The notes beneath the pieces are model-generated. The model was not told the origin of the DNA. It worked only from the letters and a program-made list of their open reading frames with translations, and did no database searches. Shown here one piece after another: positions 50,943 through 60,102 of a stretch of DNA of 64,000 nucleotides. The stretch spans positions 930,001 to 994,000 of the forward strand of contig VAXW01000005.1 in the NCBI GenBank assembly GCA_005884115.1, given 5' to 3'. A program made the translations under genes and the position numbers. This stretch comes from Actinomycetota bacterium. Lineage in GTDB: Bacteria > Actinomycetota > Thermoleophilia > Solirubrobacterales > Solirubrobacteraceae. Each line of letters opens with the position of its first letter. Within the stretch, counting starts at the first letter, position 1.

Positions 50943-51383
50943 TCAGCTCGACACAGCGATCGCCGCCGCGATCGCGAACCCGGCAAGTCCCGCGAGCGTA
51001 CGCAGCGCATGCAGCCGGGCCCAGGACGCAAAGAGCTCGGTCGCCTCCGCATCGGTGAGCTGCGCCGCGTCGCTCATCAGTCGTCGGTTGACGGGCGCGA
51101 TCACGAGCAGGGTCAGAGGGATGGCAGATCCGACGCAGCCCGCCGCAAGTGCCCACTCCCAGTTGCCGCCGGCGATGGCGGCGATGATCCCAGCGACCAG
51201 CGCCACGAGCGCAGACCCGCCCTGCAACGGGGCGGCGCGCCTGTAGCTCGGGGGGAACTGCGCCAGCGCGACGTTCGCCCCTGCCTCCGTCCGGGCGGGA
51301 TGCTCGGCGACTGACACGAACACCGCACCTCCCGCAAACAGCCCCGCCGCGAGCAGCGCGACGAGTTCAGAGGCGTAGGTCAT
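50943..51383 (-). CDS. DUF1772 (anthrone-oxygenase-like) membrane protein
   Basis: 146 aa with four hydrophobic segments: ELVALLAAGLFAGGAVFVSV, SALVALVAGIIAAIAGG, WALAAGCVGSAIPLTLLVIAPVNRRLM and TLAGLAGFAIAAAIAV. The PVNRRLM after segment three, the early EHPAR and the LHALRTL near the end are typical of DUF1772 proteins. Some relatives act as anthrone oxygenases; most are uncharacterised. It is divergent from an HSL-type esterase gene 32 bp away. Confidence 0.78.
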   Translation of the reverse strand: MTYASELVALLAAGLFAGGAVFVSVAEHPARTEAGANVALAQFPPSYRRAAPLQGGSALVALVAGIIAAIAGGNWEWALAAGCVGSAIPLTLLVIAPVNRRLMSDAAQLTDAEATELFASWARLHALRTLAGLAGFAIAAAIAVSS

Positions 51384-51415
51384 GCGGGAATCGTTCTACC
51401 AACTACGATTGCGCG

Positions 51416-52513
51416 GTGAGCCGTGAGCGTGTGTCCCTGACGTCCCAGGAGCGCCTCGAACAACTCGTCGTGCGCGCGCTGGCGGCGCTCCCGCCGGCCG
51501 TGCAGGTGCGCCTCTCGGGCAAGCCGCCGGTGACGATAGACGGCGACACGCTCGCGCCGGAGATGCAGCTCACGCTCGCGCTGCTCGAGCGACGGGGCGA
51601 GCCGGCGCCGGAGACGCTGGGCCCTGTCCAAGCGCGCCACGAGCGCCGCCGGCTGGCGGCCATCTACGCCGGCCGGCCGGTCGGTGTGGGCGCTGTGCGC
51701 GAGCTCGAGATCGAGGGGAACCCTCCGATGCGCGCGCGCCATTACACGCCGATCGATCCCGGCGGGCCACATCCGCTTCTCGTCTACTACCACGGAGGCG
51801 GGTTCACCTACGGCGACCTCGAGACGCACGACGGCGTCTGCCGGATGCTCTGCCGCCACGCAGGTGTCCACGTCCTGGCGGTCGACTATCGCCTCGCGCC
51901 CGAGAACCGCTTCCCGACCGCAGTCGAAGACGCCCGCAGGGCGCTCGCCTGGGCCAGCGAGCGCGCCGGCGCGCTGGGTGCGGATCGCGAGCGCGTAGCC
52001 GTCGGGGGCGACAGCGCCGGCGGCAACCTTGCGGCGGTGGTCGCGCAGCTGTCCGCGCGCGACGGCGGGCCGGCGCCGGCCGTGCAGCTGCTCATCTATC
52101 CGGTGACAGACTTCTCCCGGCGGCGGCGCTCGAGAGAGCTGTTCGGCGAGGGCTTTCTGCTCACCGACTCAGAGATGGACTGGTTCGAGGACAACTACCT
52201 CGGCAGCAACGCTGCCGACAGGCTCGATCCGCGCGCTTCGCCGCTGCTTGCCGATGACCTGTCCGGTCTGGCGCCCGCGCTTGTGGTGACCGCCGCCTTC
52301 GATCCGCTCAGGGACGAGGGCGAGGAGTACGCGAGCGCGCTGCGCGCGGCAGGCACGCCCGTGGCGCTTCGGCGTTTCCCGGGATTCATTCACGCTTTCA
52401 CGGGAGCGTGCGGCGTGAGCCGCGCCTGCCGCGAGGCGGTGATCGAGATCGCCGGCGCAACCCGCGCGTTGCTCGCGACCGCGCAGGCCGAGCGCGTTCA
52501 CGCATCCGCCTGA
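51416..52513 (+). CDS. HSL-type alpha/beta hydrolase (carboxylesterase)
   Basis: 365-aa esterase of the hormone-sensitive-lipase family. The oxyanion motif HGGGF is at 126-130, the nucleophile motif GDSAGG at 198-203 (Ser200), AVDYRLAPENRFPTAVED lies between them, the acid is in TAAFDPLRDEGEEYA and the His in PGFIHAF. Cytoplasmic (no signal). Acts on short acyl esters in known relatives. GTG 51416 is chosen; the preceding bases give no better start. Confidence 0.93.
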   Translation: MSRERVSLTSQERLEQLVVRALAALPPAVQVRLSGKPPVTIDGDTLAPEMQLTLALLERRGEPAPETLGPVQARHERRRLAAIYAGRPVGVGAVRELEIEGNPPMRARHYTPIDPGGPHPLLVYYHGGGFTYGDLETHDGVCRMLCRHAGVHVLAVDYRLAPENRFPTAVEDARRALAWASERAGALGADRERVAVGGDSAGGNLAAVVAQLSARDGGPAPAVQLLIYPVTDFSRRRRSRELFGEGFLLTDSEMDWFEDNYLGSNAADRLDPRASPLLADDLSGLAPALVVTAAFDPLRDEGEEYASALRAAGTPVALRRFPGFIHAFTGACGVSRACREAVIEIAGATRALLATAQAERVHASA

Positions 52514-52619
52514 GGCGGTGCTCCGCGGCGGGTCGATCGGCCTCAGGGGCAGGATTCGCACCCGCGGGCGCGAACCGATCCAGGTCGGACCCAAGGCGAC
52601 TTCAAAGAAGGGGGAGCAG

Positions 52620-53261
52620 ATGCTCGATCGCTACAGCCGCTTCGCGCCGCTCACGGGCGCCGCTTGGGCAGTGCTCGCGGTCGTCGCCATCGTCGTCGGC
52701 CCCGGCGAAACGCCGGAAGGCGATTCGCGCCCATTCAAGGTGGTGCACTTCTACTCCTCGCACACGTCCGAAATCGAAACCGCAGGCATCCTCTTCACGA
52801 TCGCCTTCCTCGCCTTCCTGCTGTTCAGCGGCTCGCTGCGCGCCCACCTCCGTCGCACGCCAGCTGTCGAGCCGCTGGCGACGCTCGCGCTGGGCGCCGT
52901 CGTGCTCATGGGGGGAGCCGCCGGCATCGGCGGGGGCATCGAATTCGGCCTGGCCCACAACATCGACCACGTCACGCCTCAGGTCGCGCAGGCGGTGAAC
53001 CTCGTGAGCCGAGAAGTGTTCCTGCCGGTGGTCGTCGGCGGCGTGATCTTCGGCCTCTGCAACGGCCTGGCGATCCTCCGCGGCGCGCTGCTGCCGCGGT
53101 GGCTGGGGTGGGTGGCGATCGTGATGGCCATAACCTTCGCCGTCCCGCCCGCCATCTTCGTCGGATTCATCCTGCTGCTCGCGTGGTCGCTGGTAGTTGC
53201 AGTTCTCATGTTCCTGCGGCCCGGCGGCGCCGAACCGTCGGTCGTGCCGGTCGGGGCCTGA
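52620..53261 (+). CDS. Polytopic membrane protein, about 213 aa, unknown
   Basis: AAGGGGGAG lies just upstream of the ATG at 52620, so the start is secure; an open frame to 52518 is ignored. Six hydrophobic segments are apparent (GAAWAVLAVVAIVVG, ILFTIAFLAFLLFSGSL, LATLALGAVVLMGGAAGIGGGI, VFLPVVVGGVIFGLCNGLAIL, LGWVAIVMAITFAVPPA, IFVGFILLLAWSLVVAVLMFL). A short loop after the first segment (DSRPFKVVHFYSSHTSEI) resembles DUF4386-like proteins. No function is assigned. Confidence 0.75.
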   Translation: MLDRYSRFAPLTGAAWAVLAVVAIVVGPGETPEGDSRPFKVVHFYSSHTSEIETAGILFTIAFLAFLLFSGSLRAHLRRTPAVEPLATLALGAVVLMGGAAGIGGGIEFGLAHNIDHVTPQVAQAVNLVSREVFLPVVVGGVIFGLCNGLAILRGALLPRWLGWVAIVMAITFAVPPAIFVGFILLLAWSLVVAVLMFLRPGGAEPSVVPVGA

Positions 53262-53435
53262 GGCCACGATGCTCCGACGGCTGGCGCGTACCGCCGCGAA
53301 CACTCGCGCCGAGCGGTCCGTCGGGCCGGCAGCCGCTGACCGCGGTAGCGCTCGCGCCTTCGACGCGGGATGTGGCAAGAGCAGCGCGCGTATGTGCCGG
53401 TAGGGCATCAGCGCGCTTGCCCTTAGGATTCAGCT

Positions 53436-55460
53436 GTGCCCGAGGATCCAGCACACGACCCCGCGCTGTCGAGCGCCGGGTCGGGCGAAGCGCGCAAGCA
53501 GATGCCCCGCGATGAACGCGGGTGGCAGGTCATGCCCGCTCCCGACGGGCGCGGCATGCCCGAGCAGGCGCGCAAGCGCCCGCCGCCGCACCGCCGGCCG
53601 GGGTTCCTGTGGTTCGTGCTCATCCTGATCGCCGTGAACTGGCTCTCGGTGCTGCTTTTCCGGCCTTCGACCGGGCAGCAGCGGGTGACCGTGTCCTTCA
53701 ACCCCTTCTTCCTGCAGGCGGTCCAATCGGGGGAGGTCAAGTCGATCTCCTCGACCGGCAACACAGTCGAGGGCACGTTCAAGTTCAAGCTGCGCTACCC
53801 GCCGAGCGACAAGCACGCGACGCCGACGACGCTGTTCAGGACGGAGATCCCGACGTTCTGGAACGACGCCCAGCTCTCTGCGCTGCTGAGCCAGAAGGGC
53901 GTTCAGATCACGGCCAAATCGACGGCCAAGAAAACGTCGCTCCTCGTTGAGCTGCTCCTCGGCTTCGGCCCCACGCTGCTGATCGTGGGGCTGTTCGTGC
54001 TCGTTGCTCGCCGCGCGGCTGGAGGCGGGGCGATGGGCGCGCTCGGGGGCTTCGGGCGCTCGCGAGCGCGGCGCGTGGACCCCGACACGATCCGCGTCAC
54101 CTTCGATGACGTGGCCGGGATCGACGAGGCCAAGGCCGAGCTGTCCGAGATCGTCGACTTCCTGCGAAATCCCGAGCGCTACCAGCGCCTTGGCGGACGC
54201 ATGCCGCACGGAGCGCTGCTCTCGGGAGCGCCTGGCACGGGCAAGACGCTGCTCGCACGAGCCGTCGCCGGCGAGGCTCGCGCCGCGTTCTTCTCGATCT
54301 CGGCCGCCGAGTTCATCGAGGCGATCGTCGGCGTCGGTGCATCGCGCGTGCGCGACCTGTTCGCGAAGGCGAAGGAGGCCGCGCCGGCGATCATCTTCAT
54401 CGACGAGCTCGACGCGATCGGGCGCTCCCGGCAGGGCTCGATCTCACTCGGCGGCGCCAACGACGAGCGCGAGCAGACGCTCGACCAGATCCTCACCGAG
54501 ATCGACGGATTCGATTCCTCCGAGGCGGTCGTGGTGCTGGCCGCGACCAACCGCCCCGACATCCTCGACCCCGCGCTGCTGCGCGCGGGGCGCTTCGACC
54601 GCCGCGTGGCCGTCCAGCCGCCCGATCGTCTGGGACGCCGGCAGATCCTCGAAGTGCACACGCGCTCGATCCCGCTGGCTCCGAGCGTGGACCTCAACGT
54701 TCTTGCCTCGAGCGCCCCGGGGATGGTGGGCGCCGATCTCGCGAACCTCGCCAACGAGGCCGCGCTGCTGGGCGCCCGCCGGGGTCACGAGCGCGTCGAG
54801 ATGGACGATTTCACCGATTCGCTCGAGAAGATCATGCTCGGCTCTCCGCGGGGGATAGTGCTCTCGCCGGTGGACCGCGAGCGCACCGCCTACCACGAGT
54901 CCGGGCACGCGCTCGTGGGGATGCTCACGCCGGGCGCCGATCCCGTGCGCAAGGTCTCGATCATCCCGCGCGGCATGGCGCTCGGCGTCACGCTCTCCAC
55001 GCCCGACACCGACCGCGTCTCCTACTCGCGCGAGGACCTCGAGGCCAAGATCCGCGTAGCGCTCGGGGGCCGCGTCGCCGAAGAAGTCGTTTTTGGGACC
55101 GTGACCTCCGGTGCCGAGGCCGACATCCAGCAGCTGACGGCGATCGCTCGCCACATGGTCGGCCGCTGGGGTATGAGCGACGCCGTCGGGCCGGTCGCGG
55201 TGCTTCCGGCAGATCAGCAGGGCCCCCTGCTCCCCGGGGCGAGCGAGACCTCGGAGGCCACCCAGCGCCTCGTCGACGAGGAGGTCCGGCGGCTGGTCGA
55301 GAGCGCGCACCAGGACGTCACGCGGCTGCTGACCGAACGCCGCGACCAGCTCGACTCGCTGGCCCAGGCGCTCCTGAAGGCAGAGACGCTCGACGCTCTC
55401 GACGCCTACGCGGCAGCCGGTGTGCCGGCACGCGAGGAAGAACCGAGCGCGGTTTCCTGA
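53436..55460 (+). CDS. ftsH: FtsH-type membrane AAA+ zinc protease (divergent paralogue)
   Basis: 674 aa. Two membrane segments (about 57-75 and 169-190) flank an outer domain. The AAA module has Walker A GAPGTGKT (264-271), Walker B IIFIDE (319-324), NDEREQTL and the second region of homology LLRAGRFDRR. The protease site is HESGH (487-491), with the third ligand expected in the SGAEADIQQLTAIARHMV region. It degrades membrane and misfolded cytosolic proteins. Odd point: the pore-loop motif, usually F-V-G, is IVG (Ile297), and about 50 residues of Pro/Arg-rich sequence precede the first membrane segment. The GTG start is chosen as the first in-frame start. Whether this is the only FtsH of the genome cannot be told. 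Confidence 0.93.
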   Translation: MPEDPAHDPALSSAGSGEARKQMPRDERGWQVMPAPDGRGMPEQARKRPPPHRRPGFLWFVLILIAVNWLSVLLFRPSTGQQRVTVSFNPFFLQAVQSGEVKSISSTGNTVEGTFKFKLRYPPSDKHATPTTLFRTEIPTFWNDAQLSALLSQKGVQITAKSTAKKTSLLVELLLGFGPTLLIVGLFVLVARRAAGGGAMGALGGFGRSRARRVDPDTIRVTFDDVAGIDEAKAELSEIVDFLRNPERYQRLGGRMPHGALLSGAPGTGKTLLARAVAGEARAAFFSISAAEFIEAIVGVGASRVRDLFAKAKEAAPAIIFIDELDAIGRSRQGSISLGGANDEREQTLDQILTEIDGFDSSEAVVVLAATNRPDILDPALLRAGRFDRRVAVQPPDRLGRRQILEVHTRSIPLAPSVDLNVLASSAPGMVGADLANLANEAALLGARRGHERVEMDDFTDSLEKIMLGSPRGIVLSPVDRERTAYHESGHALVGMLTPGADPVRKVSIIPRGMALGVTLSTPDTDRVSYSREDLEAKIRVALGGRVAEEVVFGTVTSGAEADIQQLTAIARHMVGRWGMSDAVGPVAVLPADQQGPLLPGASETSEATQRLVDEEVRRLVESAHQDVTRLLTERRDQLDSLAQALLKAETLDALDAYAAAGVPAREEEPSAVS

Positions 55461-55518
55461 AGCGAGCCGCGGCTGGCGCCACGCGCCCGGCACCGTCGCA
55501 ACCCGCGCCCAGTCTCGC

Positions 55519-56274
55519 TCATGCGGGTTGCGTTCGCCTCTGCTCCACGCGGGCCTGTTCCAGCATGCGCCCACGCGCGCCGTTGACGATGCCCACGACC
55601 TCGGCCGGTGCCTCGACGACGTGCAGTCGTGCGAGGTCCTGCTCGTCGATGCGTCGCGCGGCCAGCACGGCGGCGCGCAGCCACTCGAGCAATCCCTGCC
55701 ACTGGTACGGGCCGAGCAGAATGACCGGAAAGTGCCTGATAGTCCGCGTCTGGATCAGCGTCAGCGCCTCGAACAGCTCATCGATCGTCCCATAGCCTCC
55801 GGGCGCGATCACGAACGCGCTCGCATAGCGCACGAACATGACCTTGCGCGCGAAGAAATGACGGAAGCGAAGCGAGATGTCCAGATACGCATTCGAGGCC
55901 TGCTCCCGCGGCAGCTCGATGTTGCATCCGACCGACAGCGCGCCCGCGTCCTTGGCGCCGCGGTTGGCAGCCTCCATCAGTCCTGGCCCGCCTCCCGTGA
56001 TCACCGCGTAGCCCGCCCTGCCCAGGCACGCGCAGACCTCGCGGACGAGCTCATAGTCGGGGTGCTCGCGGGGCGTGCGGGCCGATCCGAACACGGTCAC
56101 CGCGGGGCCCAGCTTGGCCAGCGCGTCGAAGCCGCGTGCGAACTCCGCCGCGATATCCCGGATACGCCCGGCGTCGGCGGCGCGGATGTCAGCAGGCTCA
56201 TGCCCCAGCCACAGAAGCAGCTCCTGGTCGAGGGTCAGCTCGCGCTCGCCCGCCCCTGGGCGCTCATCGCTCAT
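55519..56274 (-). CDS. LOG-family (TIGR00730) nucleotide/cytokinin-riboside hydrolase-like
   Basis: 251-aa Rossmann protein. VTVFGSARTPREHPDYEL, ITGGGPGLMEAANRGAKDAG and the active-site PGGYGTIDELFEALTLIQT are the LOG/TIGR00730 hallmarks. Family members cleave nucleoside 5'-monophosphates at the N-glycosidic bond (cytokinin activation in plants, pyrimidine/purine nucleotidase in bacteria). The ATG at 56274 (MSDERPG) is used; the long upstream extension to 56538 overlaps the neighbouring antiporter gene. Confidence 0.9.
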   Translation of the reverse strand: MSDERPGAGERELTLDQELLLWLGHEPADIRAADAGRIRDIAAEFARGFDALAKLGPAVTVFGSARTPREHPDYELVREVCACLGRAGYAVITGGGPGLMEAANRGAKDAGALSVGCNIELPREQASNAYLDISLRFRHFFARKVMFVRYASAFVIAPGGYGTIDELFEALTLIQTRTIRHFPVILLGPYQWQGLLEWLRAAVLAARRIDEQDLARLHVVEAPAEVVGIVNGARGRMLEQARVEQRRTQPA

Positions 56275-56326
56275 GGGCGAAGTAGTACACGCTCGCGGCT
56301 GCGAGCCGTCGCGTACGGCGAGAGGA

Positions 56327-57514
56327 TCAGGTCTGCGCGAGCTTCGCAGGCGCCGCGTCGGCTGCCCGAGCGGGGCGACTTGGGGCGCCCCCGGAGCGAA
56401 GCAGGGCCTCGATGCCCGCCGTACAGGCGAGCAGGCTGACCATTGCCGCCGCGACGATAGCGGTTGCAACGCCACGTGAGAGCACGTGCTCGGCGAGTCC
56501 CAGCGAGGCGACGGCGGCGGGCACGCCGAGCTGTGCACTCGCGACCAGACCGCCGCTCAGCGGACGCCGGAGCAATGCCGCAGCCGCGATGTGGATCGCC
56601 ACGTTTAGGGCAGCAAGCGCCCCTGCGAGCGCGAGCATCTCCGGGTGATCGACGAGGCCGCGGAGGTCGAGCTGCGCTCCGAGGACCACGAAGTACAGCG
56701 GGATGAAGAAACCATCGGCTACGCCGCGCATCTGGTTCGAGAGCCGTCTGGGACCGCCCGCCAGCGCGACCGTGACGCCGGCGCCGAAGCCCGCAACCAG
56801 CGCGCTCGTGCCGCTCTTCTGTGAGATCCACGTGAGCAGGAAGAGAACCAGCAGCGAGAGGCGCAGATCAAGGGCCCACCGCCTGTGCCACGAGAGCTCG
56901 CGCGCGCGACGCACCCACCGGTGCCCCGCGACGCGCCGGGCTCCCACGATCAGCACCACGCTCGCGAGCGCCACCAACGCCGCGCCCAGGGCCGCGTGTG
57001 CGGTGCGAGAAGGCTGCAGCACGATCGGCACCGAGAGAATCGTCACGACATCGGCGATCGTGACCTGTGCCATGACCGCCAGGGCTTCCAGGCCGACGGG
57101 TCCAGCCTCCTCGAGCGCCGGCAGCAGCACGGCGGCGGAGCCCGAAGCTAGCAGCACGGCGTAAACGGCCACGTGTGCGGTGCCCGCGATCGCGGCGGCC
57201 GCGAAGGCCGCCGGGACCGCCAGCAGTCCGGCGATCAGCGCGAGCGCCGCGCCGCTGCGCAGCGAGACGAGCAGCCTGCGGTCCCGCAGTGGCAGATGCA
57301 TGCCGACCGTCAGCATCAGCATCGCAAAGCCCACCTGGCCGAGGAAGCCGAGCGTGCCGTTGGAGGGGTCGATCGCATCGATGCCGGTTCGGCCGACGAT
57401 CACGCCGGCGAGGATCTCGCCGATGACCACCGGTACGAAGCGGCGGCGGCCGAGTGCAAGCGCCGGCCCTGCCAGGCCGGCGAGCACGACGACCAGCAGG
57501 GTTCCGAAGCTCAC
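56327..57514 (-). CDS. CPA2-type cation:proton antiporter
   Basis: 395-aa transporter with about 12 hydrophobic segments and no regulatory tail. FVPVVIGEILAGVIVGRTGID is the family's N-terminal helix. VTIADVVTILSVPIVLQ carries the conserved Asp in the position of the NhaA-like aspartate pair. ADGFFIPLYFVVLGAQLDLRGL is the usual seventh-to-eighth helix. It lacks the N-terminal outer module and USP tail seen in the antiporter at 34.4 kb, so this is the minimal form. Start is GTG. It is followed by a phosphoribosyltransferase gene transcribed ahead of it. Confidence 0.85.
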   Translation of the reverse strand: MSFGTLLVVVLAGLAGPALALGRRRFVPVVIGEILAGVIVGRTGIDAIDPSNGTLGFLGQVGFAMLMLTVGMHLPLRDRRLLVSLRSGAALALIAGLLAVPAAFAAAAIAGTAHVAVYAVLLASGSAAVLLPALEEAGPVGLEALAVMAQVTIADVVTILSVPIVLQPSRTAHAALGAALVALASVVLIVGARRVAGHRWVRRARELSWHRRWALDLRLSLLVLFLLTWISQKSGTSALVAGFGAGVTVALAGGPRRLSNQMRGVADGFFIPLYFVVLGAQLDLRGLVDHPEMLALAGALAALNVAIHIAAAALLRRPLSGGLVASAQLGVPAAVASLGLAEHVLSRGVATAIVAAAMVSLLACTAGIEALLRSGGAPSRPARAADAAPAKLAQT

Positions 57515-57538
57515 CTGCTGAGCCTACGCGCTCGCCGC

Positions 57539-58192
57539 TCAGTCGCTTCTGCCGCCGACCTGGTCGAGCAACGCGAGCACCTGCTCATCGGAGACCGGCG
57601 CAAAGTCCTCGTACCAGAGGCCCACGCCGTACAGGCGTTCTGGGATCATGAGGCAGAGCACCTGGTCCGCCTCGTCGCTGAGCATCGCGACCGACTCGCG
57701 CGACCCCACCGGCACCGCCACGACGATGCGGCGTGCGCTGCGCTTGCGCAGCGCACGAATCGCAGCCAGGTCGCTCAGGCCCGTGGCGAGCCCGTCGTCC
57801 ACGACGATCACCGTGCGTCCCAGCACCGCGATCGGAGGCCGGTCTCCGCGGTAGCGGGCGACTCGCCGACGCAGCTCCTGTGTCTCGCGCGCGAGCGTGG
57901 CGTCAAGCACCGACCTGGTGAGGCCGAGCTGCTCGGCACTGCTCGAGTCGAGCACCGCCGACCCGCCCTCAGCGACGGCGCCGACCCCCAGCTCGCGGTT
58001 GCCCGGGGCCCCCAGCTTGCGCACCGCAAGGATGTCGAGCGGCGCGTCCAGCGCCTTGGCGACCTCCACCGCGACCGGCACCCCGCCGCGGGGCAGCGCC
58101 ATGACGACCGGCCTCTCCTTCGCCAGCGGGAGGAGCTCGGCCGCCAGGCGGCGGCCGGCATCGCTACGGTCCGCGAACTGCATCGCCAACAT
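57539..58192 (-). CDS. Phosphoribosyltransferase-domain protein
   Basis: 217 aa with the PRPP-binding loop TVIVVDDGLATGLSDLAAI, and VVMALPRGGVPVAVEVAKALDAPLDILAVRKLGAPGNRELGVGAV at the N-terminus, as in the predicted PRTase family often linked to dienelactone hydrolase-like genes. The base acceptor is unknown. The start ATG at 58192 has GGAGG 6 nt upstream; a directly preceding ATG at 58195 would leave too short a spacer. Confidence 0.88.
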   Translation of the reverse strand: MLAMQFADRSDAGRRLAAELLPLAKERPVVMALPRGGVPVAVEVAKALDAPLDILAVRKLGAPGNRELGVGAVAEGGSAVLDSSSAEQLGLTRSVLDATLARETQELRRRVARYRGDRPPIAVLGRTVIVVDDGLATGLSDLAAIRALRKRSARRIVVAVPVGSRESVAMLSDEADQVLCLMIPERLYGVGLWYEDFAPVSDEQVLALLDQVGGRSD

Positions 58193-58313
58193 CATGCTCC
58201 TCCATGGGCGGTTTGCAGGGGTTTGCAATCGTGCGAGCGATGCACGCGCGAGCGTGATCGCGCCCAACGAGGAGTTCGTCTACCGCCCGCTAGCGGTGCG
58301 CTAGCCCGCGCGC

Positions 58314-59114
58314 TCAGCCGCCGATCGGCGCGCGCGGGTTGCCGCCCCAGAAGACCTGCGTGCCGAGCATGCCGATGAGCGTCACGAAGACGAGGTTGAG
58401 CACCATCGACTTGGCCGTCGCCGTGCCCACGCCCACAGGTCCGCCGGAGGCGTTGTAGCCGTAGTAGCAGGCAACCAGAATGATCACTGTTGCCATCGAC
58501 ATACCCTTGATTAAGCTGTAGAGCAGGTCGGGCGCGTTCTGGAACTGCCAGAAGATGAGCAGGTAGCCGCCCGAGGAGACGAACCCGATCTGCTTGACGA
58601 CCGCTATGTACGACGCCAGGTACGCGACGCCGATCGCTCCGATGTACATGAACGGCAGCACGATCCACGCCGCCAGCAGGCGCGTCGCGCAGAGGAACGT
58701 CACCGAGTTGACGCCCATGACCTCGAGCGCGTCGATCTCCTCCGAGATGCGCATCGCGCCCAGCTCGGCAACGATGCCCGTGCCCACCTTGGCGGCCATC
58801 ATGTAGCCGAACGCGTACGGCACCGCCTCGCGCAGGTTGCACCACGCGGCGAACACGCCCGAGTAGGTGGGCGCGCCCACCGACTGGTTGAAGTACGCCG
58901 CCTCGATGCCGCACGTTCCAAGGCCGGTCGTGAACACCAGCGCCCAGATCACGAGCGTCGAGTAGAGGATCAGGATGCCCGCCTGGCGCAGCGTCTCGCC
59001 GAAGAAGTGCATCACCTGGCCGCTCCACACGTCGCGCACGATGTGCGAGGTGAAGCGCGCGATCTCGCCGGTGGCGGTCAGCCATTCACGGGGCATGATG
59101 ATCAGGTCGTTCAC
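58314..59114 (-). CDS. MlaE/YrbE-type ABC permease (second of pair)
   Basis: 266-aa integral membrane permease of Mce-type lipid transporters. Conserved features: GYMMAAKVGTGIVAELGAMRISEEIDALEVMGVNSVTFLCATRLLAA, containing the family's E-x-D-A-L-x-x-M-G block. YYGYNASGGPVGVGTATAKSMVLNLVFVTLIG is the C-terminal helix pair. It acts with an ATPase and MCE proteins to move lipids or sterols across the envelope. The GTG start overlaps the stop of the first permease (GTGA). No mce or ATPase gene is next to it in this window. Confidence 0.92.
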   Translation of the reverse strand: MNDLIIMPREWLTATGEIARFTSHIVRDVWSGQVMHFFGETLRQAGILILYSTLVIWALVFTTGLGTCGIEAAYFNQSVGAPTYSGVFAAWCNLREAVPYAFGYMMAAKVGTGIVAELGAMRISEEIDALEVMGVNSVTFLCATRLLAAWIVLPFMYIGAIGVAYLASYIAVVKQIGFVSSGGYLLIFWQFQNAPDLLYSLIKGMSMATVIILVACYYGYNASGGPVGVGTATAKSMVLNLVFVTLIGMLGTQVFWGGNPRAPIGG

Positions 59115-59974
59115 TTGATCACCAGGATGTTGGGGTGCGTGGCAAGGAGCGTCTGCGTGAAGACGTAGTTGAAGGCGCCGAACAGCAGGAACGAGAGAAC
59201 GACGGCCTCGTTCACCGCGCGGCCCACGCCCTCCGCGCCGCCAGAGGCCGACATACCCTTGTAGCAGCACACGATCGCGATGATCGCCCCGAACATCGTG
59301 CACTTCAGGACCGACCCCCACAGGTCGGTGACCGAGGAGTTCGCGAACAGCGTGTTCCAGAACGGCCCCACCGATCCGCCCGTGACGATGTCGGCGACGA
59401 GGCCTCCGAAGATGCCAAACAGGACGGCGTAGATGTCGAACAGGCCCGTCGCCACCATCAGCGCCAAGAAGCGGGGCACGACGAGGTTCTTGACGGGGTC
59501 CACGCCGAGGACCTGAAGCGCGTCGAGCTCCTCGCGAATCTTGCGCGCGCCGAGGTCTGCGGTGATCGCGGTTCCGGCCACGCCCGCGATCACGATCGCG
59601 GTGATCAGCGGACCGATTTCGCGGATCGAGGCGAGCACGAAGAAACCGCCAAGACGGTCGAGCGCTCCGAACAGCGTCAGGAAGTCGCCGGCCTGCAGGC
59701 CGGGCGCCCCGTAGGAGATCGCGACGGTCGTGATGAGCAGCGGGAACCACACGAGCCGCAGCGTGAACAGGAACTGCGACACGAGCTCGCCGCCGTAGGG
59801 ATACGGGGGCCTCAGGGCCGACCAGATCGTCTTGCCCGTGAGGATCATCATGTCCCCGAATTCCTCGAGCACATGCCTCGTGGAGATCCAAGCCCGTTCG
59901 CTGATCGCCGGGCCGCTGGCCCGTACGGGCATCGATACAGCCCCTCCCTGCGCACTGGTCTGCCGGCGCGCCAT
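59111..59974 (-). CDS. MlaE/YrbE-type ABC permease (first of pair)
   Basis: 287-aa permease. The N-terminal 40 residues are cytoplasmic, followed by about five or six membrane segments. GPLITAIVIAGVAGTAITADLGARKIREELDALQVLGVDPVKNLVVPRFLAL is the E-x-D-A-L-x-x-x-G coupling block expected to contact the ATPase. CYKGMSASGGAEGVGRAVNEAVVLSFLLF matches the tail of YrbEA proteins. In mce operons yrbEA-yrbEB come first, then six mce genes; here the pair is followed by a short gap and an unrelated phosphoribosyltransferase. Confidence 0.92.
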   Translation of the reverse strand: MARRQTSAQGGAVSMPVRASGPAISERAWISTRHVLEEFGDMMILTGKTIWSALRPPYPYGGELVSQFLFTLRLVWFPLLITTVAISYGAPGLQAGDFLTLFGALDRLGGFFVLASIREIGPLITAIVIAGVAGTAITADLGARKIREELDALQVLGVDPVKNLVVPRFLALMVATGLFDIYAVLFGIFGGLVADIVTGGSVGPFWNTLFANSSVTDLWGSVLKCTMFGAIIAIVCCYKGMSASGGAEGVGRAVNEAVVLSFLLFGAFNYVFTQTLLATHPNILVIK

Positions 59975-60102
59975 GACGCGAGTCTATCTTTTCGCCGCGA
60001 GCCCGTGCGGGCCGCGAGTGGTGCGGGTAGCGTAGGGCGGGCCGTCCCGCGACGCGAGCGGCGCTCGCCGGCGCGCGTGCGTGGGCGCGCGCGTGGGCCG
60101 CC

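Noticed and set aside
52540..52605. tRNA-like T-arm pattern on the minus strand (GCGGG TGCGAAT CCTGC)
   Set aside because: The T-loop lacks TTC and no matching acceptor, D-arm or anticodon stem can be drawn.
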